Source: Acidobacteriota bacterium
GTDB taxonomy: Bacteria; Acidobacteriota; Vicinamibacteria; Vicinamibacterales; UBA2999
Assembly: GCA_021731165.1 (NCBI GenBank)
Contig: JAKFXY010000031.1
Span: 1 to 36,882 of the forward strand
Length of the DNA stretch: 36,882 nucleotides
Direction of reading: 5' to 3'
In this document: positions 24,478 through 32,376 of the stretch, in pieces
Numbering within the stretch: the first letter of the stretch is position 1
Layout: each line of letters starts with the position of its first letter
Translations under genes and position numbers: made by a program
The notes under the pieces: model-generated
What the model was told of the DNA's origin: nothing
Database searches by the model: none
Seen by the model: only the letters and a program-made list of their open reading frames with translations

Positions 24478-25689
24478 CTACGCGCCGACCACCGAGCTGA
24501 GCTCGAAGAGCGGCAGATAAAGTGCCAGCACGACAAAGGCGATGACAATCCCCATGACGACCAGGAGAATCGGCTCCACCAGCGTGATGAACCGGGTCAC
24601 TTCCGTCTCGATCTCCTCGTCGTAGAAGTCCGCGAGACTGTTCAACATCTCCAGCAGGGCGCCCGTGGACTCGCCGACCTCAACCATCTTGACGGCCACG
24701 TCCGGGAACACGCCGAGCGCCAGGAGCGCGGTCGAGAAGCTCTGTCCCTCCCTCACGCGCCTGGTGACGTCCACCAGCTCGCCCGCCAGGAACCTGTTCG
24801 ACATCGAACGGCTGCTGATCTCGAGCGCACCCACGAGCGGAATGCCACCGCCGAGCAGCGTGCCAAGCGTTCTGGCCAGCTGCGCCGTGGCGAACTTGCG
24901 AATCGTCTCCCCCGCCCATGGCAGCCGCAGCAGCATGCGATCGATCCGCACGCGCTGGCCGGGCCGCTTCACCCACGTCGTGATGACGGCGGCCACGCCG
25001 ACCAGCAGGAGCAGAATCAGCCAGAAATTGCCGACCACCAAACTCGACAGCCCCACGATCACCCGGGTCGAGAACGGCAGTTCCCTGCCGAAATTCGCGT
25101 AGAAATCCGAGAAGGCCGGCACGACCCTCAGGACGATGATGCCGATCAGTCCAAACATCATGACGACAAGGATCGCCGGATAAATCAGCGCCGAGATCGT
25201 CCGGCGTCGCACCGCGCCGATCACCTTCTCGTAGCCGACGTAGCGCCGAATGACCTCGTCGAGATTACCTGAACGCTCACCCGCGAGGAGCGATGCGGTG
25301 TAAACAGAGGGAAACATTTCCGGGTGCTCGGCGAATGCGTCCGAGAGCGAGCTCCCCGCCTTGACCTTGTCGTGGATGCCGTCGAGCGCCGACTTGAAGG
25401 TGGCGTTGGAGACGCGCTGGCGGAGGATGTCAAGCGACTGGACGAGCGGCATCCCGGCCTTCAGGAGGGTCGCCAGCTCCTGGTTGAATACGAGGAACTC
25501 CTGACGCCCGACACGGTTGCGCCCGGCGCGGGACAGGGTGGCGAAGGGGTTCAGCCCGCGGGGCTGCATGGAAAGGACGTACAGCCCCTTTTCATCGAAC
25601 TCGTGGCGCAGCCGCGCCTCGCTGTCGGCGACGTAGGTGCCTTCGATGACTTCACCGCCGGCGGTGCCGAGCCTACAGCGAAATTCCAT
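24478..25689 (-). CDS. PilC/GspF-type inner-membrane platform protein
   Basis: 403 residues, two T2SSF domains. The N-terminal part has the GspF opening [21 protein letters not shown], then [23 protein letters not shown] and the first repeat [18 protein letters not shown]. Three membrane segments follow ([58 protein letters not shown]). The second repeat has [22 protein letters not shown]. Start ATG with AGAGGA 4-9 bases before. It is the first clear gene of the pilus-like run; no convincing promoter was found in the 113 bases upstream, so transcription may begin at the lipoprotein gene before it. Confidence 0.94.
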   Translation of the reverse strand: MEFRCRLGTAGGEVIEGTYVADSEARLRHEFDEKGLYVLSMQPRGLNPFATLSRAGRNRVGRQEFLVFNQELATLLKAGMPLVQSLDILRQRVSNATFKSALDGIHDKVKAGSSLSDAFAEHPEMFPSVYTASLLAGERSGNLDEVIRRYVGYEKVIGAVRRRTISALIYPAILVVMMFGLIGIIVLRVVPAFSDFYANFGRELPFSTRVIVGLSSLVVGNFWLILLLLVGVAAVITTWVKRPGQRVRIDRMLLRLPWAGETIRKFATAQLARTLGTLLGGGIPLVGALEISSRSMSNRFLAGELVDVTRRVREGQSFSTALLALGVFPDVAVKMVEVGESTGALLEMLNSLADFYDEEIETEVTRFITLVEPILLVVMGIVIAFVVLALYLPLFELSSVVGA

Positions 25690-25802
25690 GGGGTTCCTCT
25701 GGTATTGGACCGAGAGGCGCGTGCACCGGTCTGGCGTCAGATGCGGGTGAGGGCCCGCTGGATGTCGGTGACGTGGGGCATCTGGTTCACGAGCGCGCCC
25801 GG

Positions 25803-26681
25803 CTACTTCGGCTGGATAAAGGCCCGAAACAGGCGGATCCCGAGCTCCCTGGCGTCCGAATTCTTCATCGAGGGAATGGTGGCCGGCACGAACGTCTTAT
25901 CGACCGCAACCACGATTTCGACAGTTTCCGCCCCCCCGAACTGGCCCTGCGAAACGGGGACTTTCCGAAGCACCCGCCCATCCGCGGCCGCCACGGTGAA
26001 GCTGTCCAGGACGACAGCCCCAATCCTGACCTCGACCCGCGTCTGGCCCGCCTCCGAGACCGGCTGATCCATCAGGAGGTACAACACGGCGTCGCGCATG
26101 GGGTTGCGGAGAGCGAGGATGCCCTCCTTCTTGGACCATTGCCATTCAAGGCCGGCCCCCTCACCCGAGACCTCCGTGGCCTGCCAGCCGTCCTTGAACA
26201 CCACGAAGACGTTGTCCGACTGCAGCCGCATGTTGAAGGTCGCCACTTGGATCGAGCGCTGTCCCTTGTTCTCCCCGGCCATTGGCACACGCTCGCCTGT
26301 CTTCGGCGACACGAGCCCGACCTCGACTCGAACCTCCCCCACATAAGGGAACCTCGGGATGAAGGTCTCGCGGGTGTACTCGACCGTGGTGCCGGACTTC
26401 CACTGGGACGTCGGCACCGGCGGCATGTGATCGTCGGTCCACATCAGCTCGCGATCCTGGTCGAGGAAATGGACGAAGAGCACGTGGTCCTCGCCAAAGG
26501 TCGCGTTCGACGCCACTTCGAAGCGGAATTTCATCTCAACGGGACTGCCGACCGCCGGATCGACCGGCGTCAGCGTGACATGCGGCGTGACGAGCGGCGC
26601 CGCCATGTCGGCGTTTCTCGTACATCCAACCGCCGTCATGGCGAGCAATACGAGCAGAATTCCCGGCCGACACCCGCGCAT
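25803..26681 (-). CDS. Lipoprotein of unknown function
   Basis: 292 residues from the ATG at 26681, giving a lipoprotein signal peptide [20 protein letters not shown] with lipobox AVGC. The reading frame stays open further upstream to 27458, but that part is antisense to the microcompartment and dehydrogenase genes. The mature part looks beta-rich: [58 protein letters not shown] second region ([33 protein letters not shown]) follows, ending [18 protein letters not shown] do not recognise a named domain. After the TAG stop the same frame stays open for 22 more sense codons to a TGA. It is divergent from the BMC gene and upstream of the pilus-like operon on the same strand. Confidence 0.78.
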   Translation of the reverse strand: MRGCRPGILLVLLAMTAVGCTRNADMAAPLVTPHVTLTPVDPAVGSPVEMKFRFEVASNATFGEDHVLFVHFLDQDRELMWTDDHMPPVPTSQWKSGTTVEYTRETFIPRFPYVGEVRVEVGLVSPKTGERVPMAGENKGQRSIQVATFNMRLQSDNVFVVFKDGWQATEVSGEGAGLEWQWSKKEGILALRNPMRDAVLYLLMDQPVSEAGQTRVEVRIGAVVLDSFTVAAADGRVLRKVPVSQGQFGGAETVEIVVAVDKTFVPATIPSMKNSDARELGIRLFRAFIQPK

Positions 26682-26690
26682 CTGAGTGGA

Positions 26691-26716
26691 ATGATACTCC
26701 GCAATTCTGCTAGAGT
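26691..26716. promoter_or_regulatory. Divergent -10 boxes between lipoprotein and BMC genes
   Basis: Minus strand: TATCAT (26696-26691, five of six to consensus), giving a start near 26684, about three bases before the lipoprotein ATG. Plus strand: extended -10 TGCTAGAGT (26708-26716), start near 26723, about seven bases before the BMC ATG. No clear -35 boxes. Both leaders would be very short. Confidence 0.4.
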
Positions 26717-26729
26717 CCTCATCATCACA

Positions 26730-27005
26730 ATGTCCCAAGAAGCACTCGGCATGGTCGAAACCAAGGGACTCATCGGCAGCGTCGAAGCCGCGGATGCGAT
26801 GGTCAAGGCCGCCAATGTCTCCCTCGTCGGCAAGGAGTACATCGGTGCGGGCTACGTGACGGTTCTCGTGCGCGGAGACGTGGGCGCTGTAAAGGCGGCC
26901 ACCGATGCCGGGGCCGCGGCGGCCAGGCGCGTCGGCGAGCTCGTGTCGGTGCACGTCATTCCCAGGCCGCACACGGAAGTCGAGAGAATCCTCCCGAAAG
27001 GCTAG
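26730..27005 (+). CDS. Bacterial microcompartment hexameric shell protein (BMC-H, PduA type)
   Basis: 91 residues, one BMC domain. [20 protein letters not shown] opens the domain. The pore loop [20 protein letters not shown] matches the GSG-type pore of PduA with GAG here. [20 protein letters not shown] and [18 protein letters not shown] complete a near-standard PduA/CcmK-like sequence. Hexamers tile the facets of a protein shell around an aldehyde-handling enzyme core. The ATG at 26730 is favoured; an in-frame ATG 42 bases upstream would precede the likely -10 box. No Shine-Dalgarno is evident. The next gene starts 3 bases after the stop. No pentamer (BMC-P) or trimer gene is in the window, so other shell parts must be encoded elsewhere if a closed shell forms. 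Confidence 0.95.
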   Translation: MSQEALGMVETKGLIGSVEAADAMVKAANVSLVGKEYIGAGYVTVLVRGDVGAVKAATDAGAAAARRVGELVSVHVIPRPHTEVERILPKG

Positions 27006-27008
27006 TCC

Positions 27009-28760
27009 GTGGCCGTCACCGACAGCCCGGCAGCGACCGACAAGGACCTTGCCTCGATCGCCGAGGCACGCACGCTCGCACGCGCGGCGCGCCAGGCGCA
27101 GACGCAGATCGCCGAGCTCTCCCAGCAACAGATTGACGATATCGTCGCGGCCATGGCCGAGGCCGTGACCCCGCACGCAGAGGCGCTTGCCCGGCTGGCC
27201 GTCGAGGAGACGGGCTACGGCGTCGTCGCCGACAAGACGCAGAAGAACCTGTTCGCGTCGCGCCAGGTCTACGACTTCATCCGCCCGATGAAGACCGTCG
27301 GCGTGATCAGTCGCAACGAAGAGAAGAAAATCGTCGAGATTGCCGAGCCCTTCGGCGTCGTGGCGGCAATCGTCCCATCGACCAACCCCACCTCGACGGC
27401 GATATACAAGGTGCTTATCTCGCTCAAGGCCCGATGCGCGATCGTGATCAGCCCGCATCCGTCGGCGACACGATGCATTACCCGCGCGGTCGAGATCATG
27501 GCCGAGGCCGCGACGCGCGCCGGCGCGCCGAGCGGCAGCATCGGGTGGATGAGGACCGTCACGCTCGAAGGCACACAGGAGCTCATGAAACAGCGCGACG
27601 TGGCGGTCATCCTCGCCACGGGCGGCATGGGTCTCGTCCGTGCGGCCTACAGCGCCGGCAAACCCGCGTACGGCGTGGGGCCCGGCAATGCGCCGTGCTA
27701 CATCGAACGCAGCGCCGACCTGAAGAAAGCAGCCAGCGACATCCTCCTTGGCAAGACATTCGACAACGGCGTGCTCTGCTCTTCCCCGAACTCAGTCGTC
27801 GTGGATGAAGCCGTGGCCGAGGAGGTGCGGCGCGAGTGCGTGGCACAGGGCGCCTACTTCATGAACCAGGGCGAGATGGAGGTGCTGGCGAAAGCGCTCG
27901 TCACGCCACAGCGGCTGCCCAATCCGGCTCTGGTCGGCAAGTCCGCGGCGTTCATCGCACAGCAGGTCGGCATCACGGTCCCCGAAGGGACACGCGCGCT
28001 CATCGCCCCGCTGACGGGGGTGGGACGTGACTTCCCGCTGTCAATCGAGAAGCTCTGTCCCGTGCTCTCGTGGTACGTGGTGAAGGATTGGCGTGAGGGG
28101 TGCGAGCGCTGCATCCAGATCCTGCGCTACGGCGGCATGGGACACACCATGTCCATCCACTCGCGGAACGACGAGATCGTCCTGCAGTTTGGACTGAAGA
28201 AACCCGCATTCCGCATCTGTGTCAACACGCCGACCACCCATGGGTCAATCGGTCTGACCACGGGACTCGATCCGGCGATGACCCTCGGCTGCGGAGGCTG
28301 GGGGGGCAACATCACATCGGACAACATCTCGCCAAAGCACCTGCTCAACATCAAGCGGCTGGCGTACGAGATCCGCCCCGCGGCCACGAACCGGCCTCAG
28401 GAGCGGACCGCGGCACGTCCGCCGGCCGAGTCTGCCCAGCCTCTTCAGGGGATCCCGGCCCAGACGCTGGCTTTACGAATCGACCAGTTCCTCGCGTCGA
28501 GAGGATACAAGCCGCCCAGTGCCGACACCGGTGCCGACGCCGGTGCCGCGGCGCGAACCCCACCGAGTCCGCCCGCGGAGCCGCGCTCACCAGTGCCTTC
28601 GCCAGAGACTCCCCTCTCGTTTGTCTGCGAGGATGACGTCCTGAGCGCCATCAAGGCAGGCCGCACGCTTCTCGTTGACGAACGGACGATCGTGACTCCC
28701 TCCGCCCGCGACCTCGGGGAAGCGCGAAAGGTCTTCGTCCAGGCCGGCTGGCCGCGCTGA
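27009..28760 (+). CDS. CoA-acylating-type aldehyde dehydrogenase with C-terminal extension (EutE/PduP-related)
   Basis: 583 residues from GTG 27009. The core (about 1-455) matches the acetylating aldehyde dehydrogenase branch seen in AdhE, EutE and microcompartment enzymes: PFGVVAAIVPSTNPTSTA, ILATGGMGLVRAAYSAGKP, GVGPGNAPCYIE, FDNGVLCSSPNSVV with catalytic Cys257, YGGMGHTMSIHS, and TLGCGGWGGNITSDNISPKH. The expected reaction is aldehyde plus CoA plus NAD+ to acyl-CoA. Beyond the core are 128 extra residues: a possible amphipathic helix QTLALRIDQFLASRG (about 484-498), a Pro/Ala linker, and a conserved-looking end with EDDVLSAIKAGR and TIVTPSARDLG. The helix could be an encapsulation peptide. 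TPSARDL recalls the LTPSAREL segment of EutT. Adjacent BMC-H supports a metabolosome role; the substrate is unknown. Confidence 0.9.
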   Translation: MAVTDSPAATDKDLASIAEARTLARAARQAQTQIAELSQQQIDDIVAAMAEAVTPHAEALARLAVEETGYGVVADKTQKNLFASRQVYDFIRPMKTVGVISRNEEKKIVEIAEPFGVVAAIVPSTNPTSTAIYKVLISLKARCAIVISPHPSATRCITRAVEIMAEAATRAGAPSGSIGWMRTVTLEGTQELMKQRDVAVILATGGMGLVRAAYSAGKPAYGVGPGNAPCYIERSADLKKAASDILLGKTFDNGVLCSSPNSVVVDEAVAEEVRRECVAQGAYFMNQGEMEVLAKALVTPQRLPNPALVGKSAAFIAQQVGITVPEGTRALIAPLTGVGRDFPLSIEKLCPVLSWYVVKDWREGCERCIQILRYGGMGHTMSIHSRNDEIVLQFGLKKPAFRICVNTPTTHGSIGLTTGLDPAMTLGCGGWGGNITSDNISPKHLLNIKRLAYEIRPAATNRPQERTAARPPAESAQPLQGIPAQTLALRIDQFLASRGYKPPSADTGADAGAAARTPPSPPAEPRSPVPSPETPLSFVCEDDVLSAIKAGRTLLVDERTIVTPSARDLGEARKVFVQAGWPR

Positions 28761-28773
28761 ACGTCTCTGCATA

Positions 28774-28786
28774 TTCCTGCCAGGAA
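28774..28786. repeat. Small perfect inverted repeat in the dehydrogenase-mltD gap
   Basis: TTCCTG, C, CAGGAA. A 13-base near-palindrome 13 bases after the dehydrogenase stop and about 45 bases before the possible mltD -35. It could be a regulator site; without a T-run it is not a terminator. Confidence 0.35.
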
Positions 28787-28831
28787 CTTCCCCAGATCGG
28801 CTGCAAATCATGAGCGCGACTGGACTTATTG

Positions 28832-28859
28832 TTGACCGTCCTTTCAACCGGGTGATAAA
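28832..28859 (+). promoter_or_regulatory. Possible promoter of the MltD-like gene
   Basis: TTGACC (28832-28837), 16-bp spacer, GATAAA (28854-28859). A start near 28866 would leave about four bases before the ATG at 28870. This argues against the upstream in-frame ATG at 28810. Confidence 0.45.
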
Positions 28860-28869
28860 GTGGCCCGCG

Positions 28870-30618
28870 ATGCGGAGCCTGAACCATGGTCGCGAAGGGG
28901 TGGCGTGCGCGCTCGCCGTCATCGCCTCGGTCCTCTTCACGACCGCGTGCGCGACCCGGGTTCCGGCGCGGACGACGCCGGCGCCGGCGCCTGTGTTTCG
29001 GACGCCCCCGCCCCCAACCCAGACTCCCCAGGTCGTAACCGATCAGGTCGCCGATCTGATTGCCGCCTCCAACCGGCACTTCGAGGCTGGCAGCCGCGAA
29101 CTCCAGCTCGGTCACCTTGAAACGGCCAGGAACGAGTTCAACAGATCGCTCGAAGTCTTGCTCGAGTCGGGGTACGGTGCCCGCTCCGAACCGCGTATCC
29201 GGGACCATTTCGACAGGCTGGTCGAGCGCATCAGCGCCTATGAAATCTCCGCGCTGGCGCAGGGAGACGGCTTCACGGAGAAGCCCTACGAGCCGGCCTC
29301 ACTCGATGATCTGCTCGCGGTCGCCACGTTTCCGCAACCCGACGCCACGCCAGAAACCACGCGGGCGGTTGTTGACGACTTGCAGGAAACGCGGCACGAC
29401 ATCGACATTCCGCTGAACGCTCGCGTGTTGAATTTCGTGGAACTGTTCACCGGCCGCCTGAAGAACTACCTGGAGGAAGGGTTGAGCCGCGGTGCGCGAT
29501 TCCTCCCGATGATCCAGGAGGTCTTCCGGGCCGAAGGCATCCCCCTCGACCTCGCCTACGTGCCGCTCGTCGAGAGCGCGTTCAAGCCCAACGCGCTCTC
29601 GAAGGCCAAGGCAAAGGGGCTCTGGCAGTTCATGCGCGGCACCGCGCTCGAAAACGGCTTGAAGCACGACTGGTACATCGACGAGCGGACCGACCCGGAG
29701 AAGGCCACGCGCGCGGCGGCAAAGTACCTCAAGACGCTCTACGGGATGTTCGGCGACTGGCATCTGGCGCTCGCGTCGTACAACGGAGGACCCGGACGCG
29801 TGCAGCGCGCCATGAAGCGTTCCAGCCGGGACGACTTCTGGACGCTCAGCACGGGCACGAAGTACCTGCCGCGCGAGACACGCGACTACGTGCCGCTCAT
29901 CCTCGCGGCGGTCATCATCGCCAAGAACCCGGCGCAGTACGGCATGAACGTCTTGCCGGGCCCCGTCCAGGCGTTTGAGACCGTCACGGTGCCGACAGCC
30001 ACCGACATCCGGCGGATTGCCGAGTGGGCGGGCGCACCGGTGCAGGCCATTCAGGACCTGAATCCGGAGCTTCGTCGCTGGACGACCCCGGTACGAGGCA
30101 ACGACTACGCGCTCCGGGTGCCTGAGGGCACGGCCGCCTCCGTGACGGCGGCTTTGAGCGGGTCCGATCCTGGCGAGCTGGCGCCGCTCAACTGGCACGC
30201 GGTGAAGAAGGGCGAGACACTCTCGACGATCGCGCGAAAGCTCAAGGTCAGCAGATCGGACCTGGCGGAAGCCAACTATCTGACGCTGAAGTCGAAGGTC
30301 TCGATCGGCCAGCGTCTGATCATCCCGCGGGCGCCTGCCCTCCTGTTGGCGACGCGGACCGACAGCCCCGCGCCGGTTGCGGAATCACGCTCGCTCGACG
30401 CGGTGGCCGCGGCCAACGTACGCGGGCCACGGCTGGAAAAAGCGGATCAGGCAAAGACGCTGTACCGCGTGAAGCGGGGCGACACGCTCTACTCGATCGC
30501 GCGGTTCTTTGACACCACGGTGGCATCGCTGAGAACGTGGAACGGCATCCGCGGCAGCGCCATCCAGATCGGCCAGCGGCTCACGATCTTCTCCAGCCGC
30601 GGCAACAATACTCAGTAG
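28870..30618 (+). CDS. MltD-like membrane-bound lytic transglycosylase with two LysM domains
   Basis: 582 residues from ATG 28870. A lipoprotein-like signal ends FTTACATR. A TPR-like helical part follows (about 60-110). The SLT domain (about 190-340) has catalytic Glu235 in LAYVPLVESAF, then AKAKGLWQFM, TRAAAKYLKTL and LALASYNGGPGRV. A middle domain with IRRIAEWAGAPVQAIQDLNPEL leads to two LysM repeats (about 440-485, NWHAVKKGETLSTIARKL; 531-577, YRVKRGDTLYSIARFF) that bind peptidoglycan glycan. It cleaves MurNAc-GlcNAc bonds in the periplasm with 1,6-anhydro product formation. The 20 residues from the ATG at 28810 are not signal-like, so the shorter start is used. It stands alone between the BMC unit and comM. 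Confidence 0.93.
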   Translation: MRSLNHGREGVACALAVIASVLFTTACATRVPARTTPAPAPVFRTPPPPTQTPQVVTDQVADLIAASNRHFEAGSRELQLGHLETARNEFNRSLEVLLESGYGARSEPRIRDHFDRLVERISAYEISALAQGDGFTEKPYEPASLDDLLAVATFPQPDATPETTRAVVDDLQETRHDIDIPLNARVLNFVELFTGRLKNYLEEGLSRGARFLPMIQEVFRAEGIPLDLAYVPLVESAFKPNALSKAKAKGLWQFMRGTALENGLKHDWYIDERTDPEKATRAAAKYLKTLYGMFGDWHLALASYNGGPGRVQRAMKRSSRDDFWTLSTGTKYLPRETRDYVPLILAAVIIAKNPAQYGMNVLPGPVQAFETVTVPTATDIRRIAEWAGAPVQAIQDLNPELRRWTTPVRGNDYALRVPEGTAASVTAALSGSDPGELAPLNWHAVKKGETLSTIARKLKVSRSDLAEANYLTLKSKVSIGQRLIIPRAPALLLATRTDSPAPVAESRSLDAVAAANVRGPRLEKADQAKTLYRVKRGDTLYSIARFFDTTVASLRTWNGIRGSAIQIGQRLTIFSSRGNNTQ

Positions 30619-30689
30619 ACGCTCGGCGTCGCACCAGCCGCGCTGCCAGGCGGCGGCTGCAGTTCCAGCACTCTTCAGGCGAATCCTGG

Positions 30690-30741
30690 CTGGCAATCCT
30701 TGCCAGTCGGCAGCCGGAGACATCCAGGCGGCCCTGTTTTT
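30690..30741 (+). terminator. Possible terminator region after mltD
   Basis: Two elements: a perfect 7-bp hairpin CTGGCAA, TCC, TTGCCAG (30690-30706) without T-run, then a short hairpin CAGG, CGGC, CCTG (30725-30736) followed directly by five T (30737-30741). The second has the intrinsic-terminator layout but only a 4-bp stem, so it is weak. Confidence 0.35.
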
Positions 30742-30794
30742 CCCGTCACCTCCGCTGCGAAGCTGCCGCGCACCGTGCTTGCATCGCTCGCGGC

Positions 30795-32309
30795 ATGCTC
30801 GCCTGCCTGCTCAGCGCCGCGGTCTTCGGAGTCGAGGTCTACCCGGTTCAGATCGAGGTGGATGTCTCGTTCGGCCTGCCGCAGTTCACGATGGTCGGCC
30901 TGCCAGACGCCACTGTCCGTGAGAGCCGCGACCGCGTGCGGTCCGCCATCAAGAACTCCGGGTTCGAATTTCCGCAGCACCGGATTACCGTCAACCTCGC
31001 GCCGGCTGACGTCCGCAAGGCCGGATCATCGTTCGACCTCCCTATCGCCCTTGGCTTGCTGGCCACATCAGGGCAAATACTCCACCGTTCCATCGCCGAC
31101 ACGATTGTCCTGGGAGAGCTCTCGTTGGACGGCGCAATCAACGCCATCCGCGGCGTGCTGCCGATTGCCATCGCCGCCCGGCGTCTCGGCATCCGTCGCC
31201 TGCTGCTCCCGCCGCAGAATGTGCCGGAAGCGTCCGTCGTTGACGGCATCGAGATCTGCCTCGTGCGCTCGCTGACCGAAGCGGTCGAGGCCATCAACGC
31301 GCCGGATCAGGCCGCTCTCGTCACGGCCACCGCGCCCCCGCGGGAGAGCCGGCCATCCGGCGAGGGCGACCTTGCAGACGTCCGCGGTCAGCTCCTGGCC
31401 CGCCGCGCGCTCGAAGTAGCCGCCGCCGGCGGCCACAACCTGCTGCTCACCGGCCCCCCAGGCGCGGGAAAGACGATGATGGCGAGACGGCTGCCGGGAA
31501 TTCTGCCGCCGCTCTCATTCGACGAAGCACTCGAGTGCACCGCTATCCATTCCGTCGCCGGCACGCTTCCGCCCGGAGGCGGTCTCATGTCCGCGCGGCC
31601 GTTCCGGGCGCCGCACCACACCATCTCGAACGCCGCGCTCGTCGGTGGCGGCGTCGTCCCTCAGCCCGGCGAGATCTCGCTTGCCCACAACGGCGTGCTC
31701 TTCCTGGACGAAATGCCGGAGTTTCATCGTCGGGTCCTCGAGGTGCTGCGCCAGCCGCTCGAAGAGGGACGCGTCACCATCGCCCGCGCCGCCCGAACAG
31801 CCGTCTTCCCCTCCCGATTCGTACTCGTCGCGGCGATGAACCCGTGCCCATGCGGGTTTCTCGGCGACGACCGGCGCGCCTGTCGCTGCACGCCCACGCA
31901 GATCGCCGACTACCGCGGCCGCATCTCCGGGCCGCTCCGCGACCGCATCGATCTCATCGTCGAGGTTCCATCCGTGCCGATGAGCGCGATTACCGACACC
32001 TCGCCCGGCGAGGCCTCACGTTGCGTCCGCGAGCGCGTCCTCGCGGCGAGAGCCATTCAGCATGCCCGCTACGGCGTGGATGGGCCGCGCACGAACTCGG
32101 CGCTGTGCGGCAAGGGCGTATCCACGTTCTGCCCTCCCGACACGAAGGGTCGGGCGCTCCTGCGAACCGCGGGCGACAGGATGGGCCTCAGCGCACGCGG
32201 GTACGACCGCGTGCTCAAGGTGGCACGAACGATCGCGGATCTCGCCGATGCAGACGCGGTGCGGAGCGAGCATGTAGCGGAGGCCCTGCAGTATCGCCTC
32301 GTGGAGTGA
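30795..32309 (+). CDS. comM: YifB/ComM family Mg-chelatase-like AAA+ ATPase
   Basis: 504 residues from ATG 30795, the normal family length; the longer open frame upstream is not conserved. The N-terminal ChlI-like domain has LSAAVFGVEVYPVQIEVDVS, GLPDATVRESRDRV and VNLAPADVRKAGSSFDLPIA. The AAA+ core has Walker A GPPGAGKT (from residue 220), Walker B VLFLDEMPEF (D305), and the Cys-rich insert NPCPCGFLGDDRRACRC. The C-terminal ChlI helical lid ends in LSARGYDRVLKVARTIADL. In transformable bacteria ComM is a hexameric branch-migration helicase that extends integration of incoming DNA; YifB homologues also occur in non-competent species. It lies 176 bases after mltD. The symbol reflects family membership, not proven function. 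Confidence 0.93.
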   Translation: MLACLLSAAVFGVEVYPVQIEVDVSFGLPQFTMVGLPDATVRESRDRVRSAIKNSGFEFPQHRITVNLAPADVRKAGSSFDLPIALGLLATSGQILHRSIADTIVLGELSLDGAINAIRGVLPIAIAARRLGIRRLLLPPQNVPEASVVDGIEICLVRSLTEAVEAINAPDQAALVTATAPPRESRPSGEGDLADVRGQLLARRALEVAAAGGHNLLLTGPPGAGKTMMARRLPGILPPLSFDEALECTAIHSVAGTLPPGGGLMSARPFRAPHHTISNAALVGGGVVPQPGEISLAHNGVLFLDEMPEFHRRVLEVLRQPLEEGRVTIARAARTAVFPSRFVLVAAMNPCPCGFLGDDRRACRCTPTQIADYRGRISGPLRDRIDLIVEVPSVPMSAITDTSPGEASRCVRERVLAARAIQHARYGVDGPRTNSALCGKGVSTFCPPDTKGRALLRTAGDRMGLSARGYDRVLKVARTIADLADADAVRSEHVAEALQYRLVE

Positions 32310-32334
32310 CAGTCCACCCTGGGTTCCGCCACGG

Positions 32335-32340
32335 TAGAAT
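32335..32340 (+). promoter_or_regulatory. Possible -10 box of the AraC-type gene
   Basis: TAGAAT, followed by GCGCGC as at the parA promoter (TAGAATGGGCGC). A start near 32347 would give a leader of about 30 bases containing GGAAGG (32364-32369), 7 bases before the ATG. No correctly spaced -35. Confidence 0.35.
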
Positions 32341-32376
32341 GCGCGCCTCGTCCTCATAGTCCTGGAAGGTCTTGAC

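Noticed and set aside
26682-27458. N-terminal extension of the unknown lipoprotein frame
   Set aside because: It is antisense to the BMC and dehydrogenase genes; the signal peptide at 26681 marks the true start.
30537-30794. Upstream extension of the ComM frame
   Set aside because: It overlaps the MltD-like gene and the intergenic gap and is not family-like; MLACLLSAAVFGVEVY at 30795 is the normal start.
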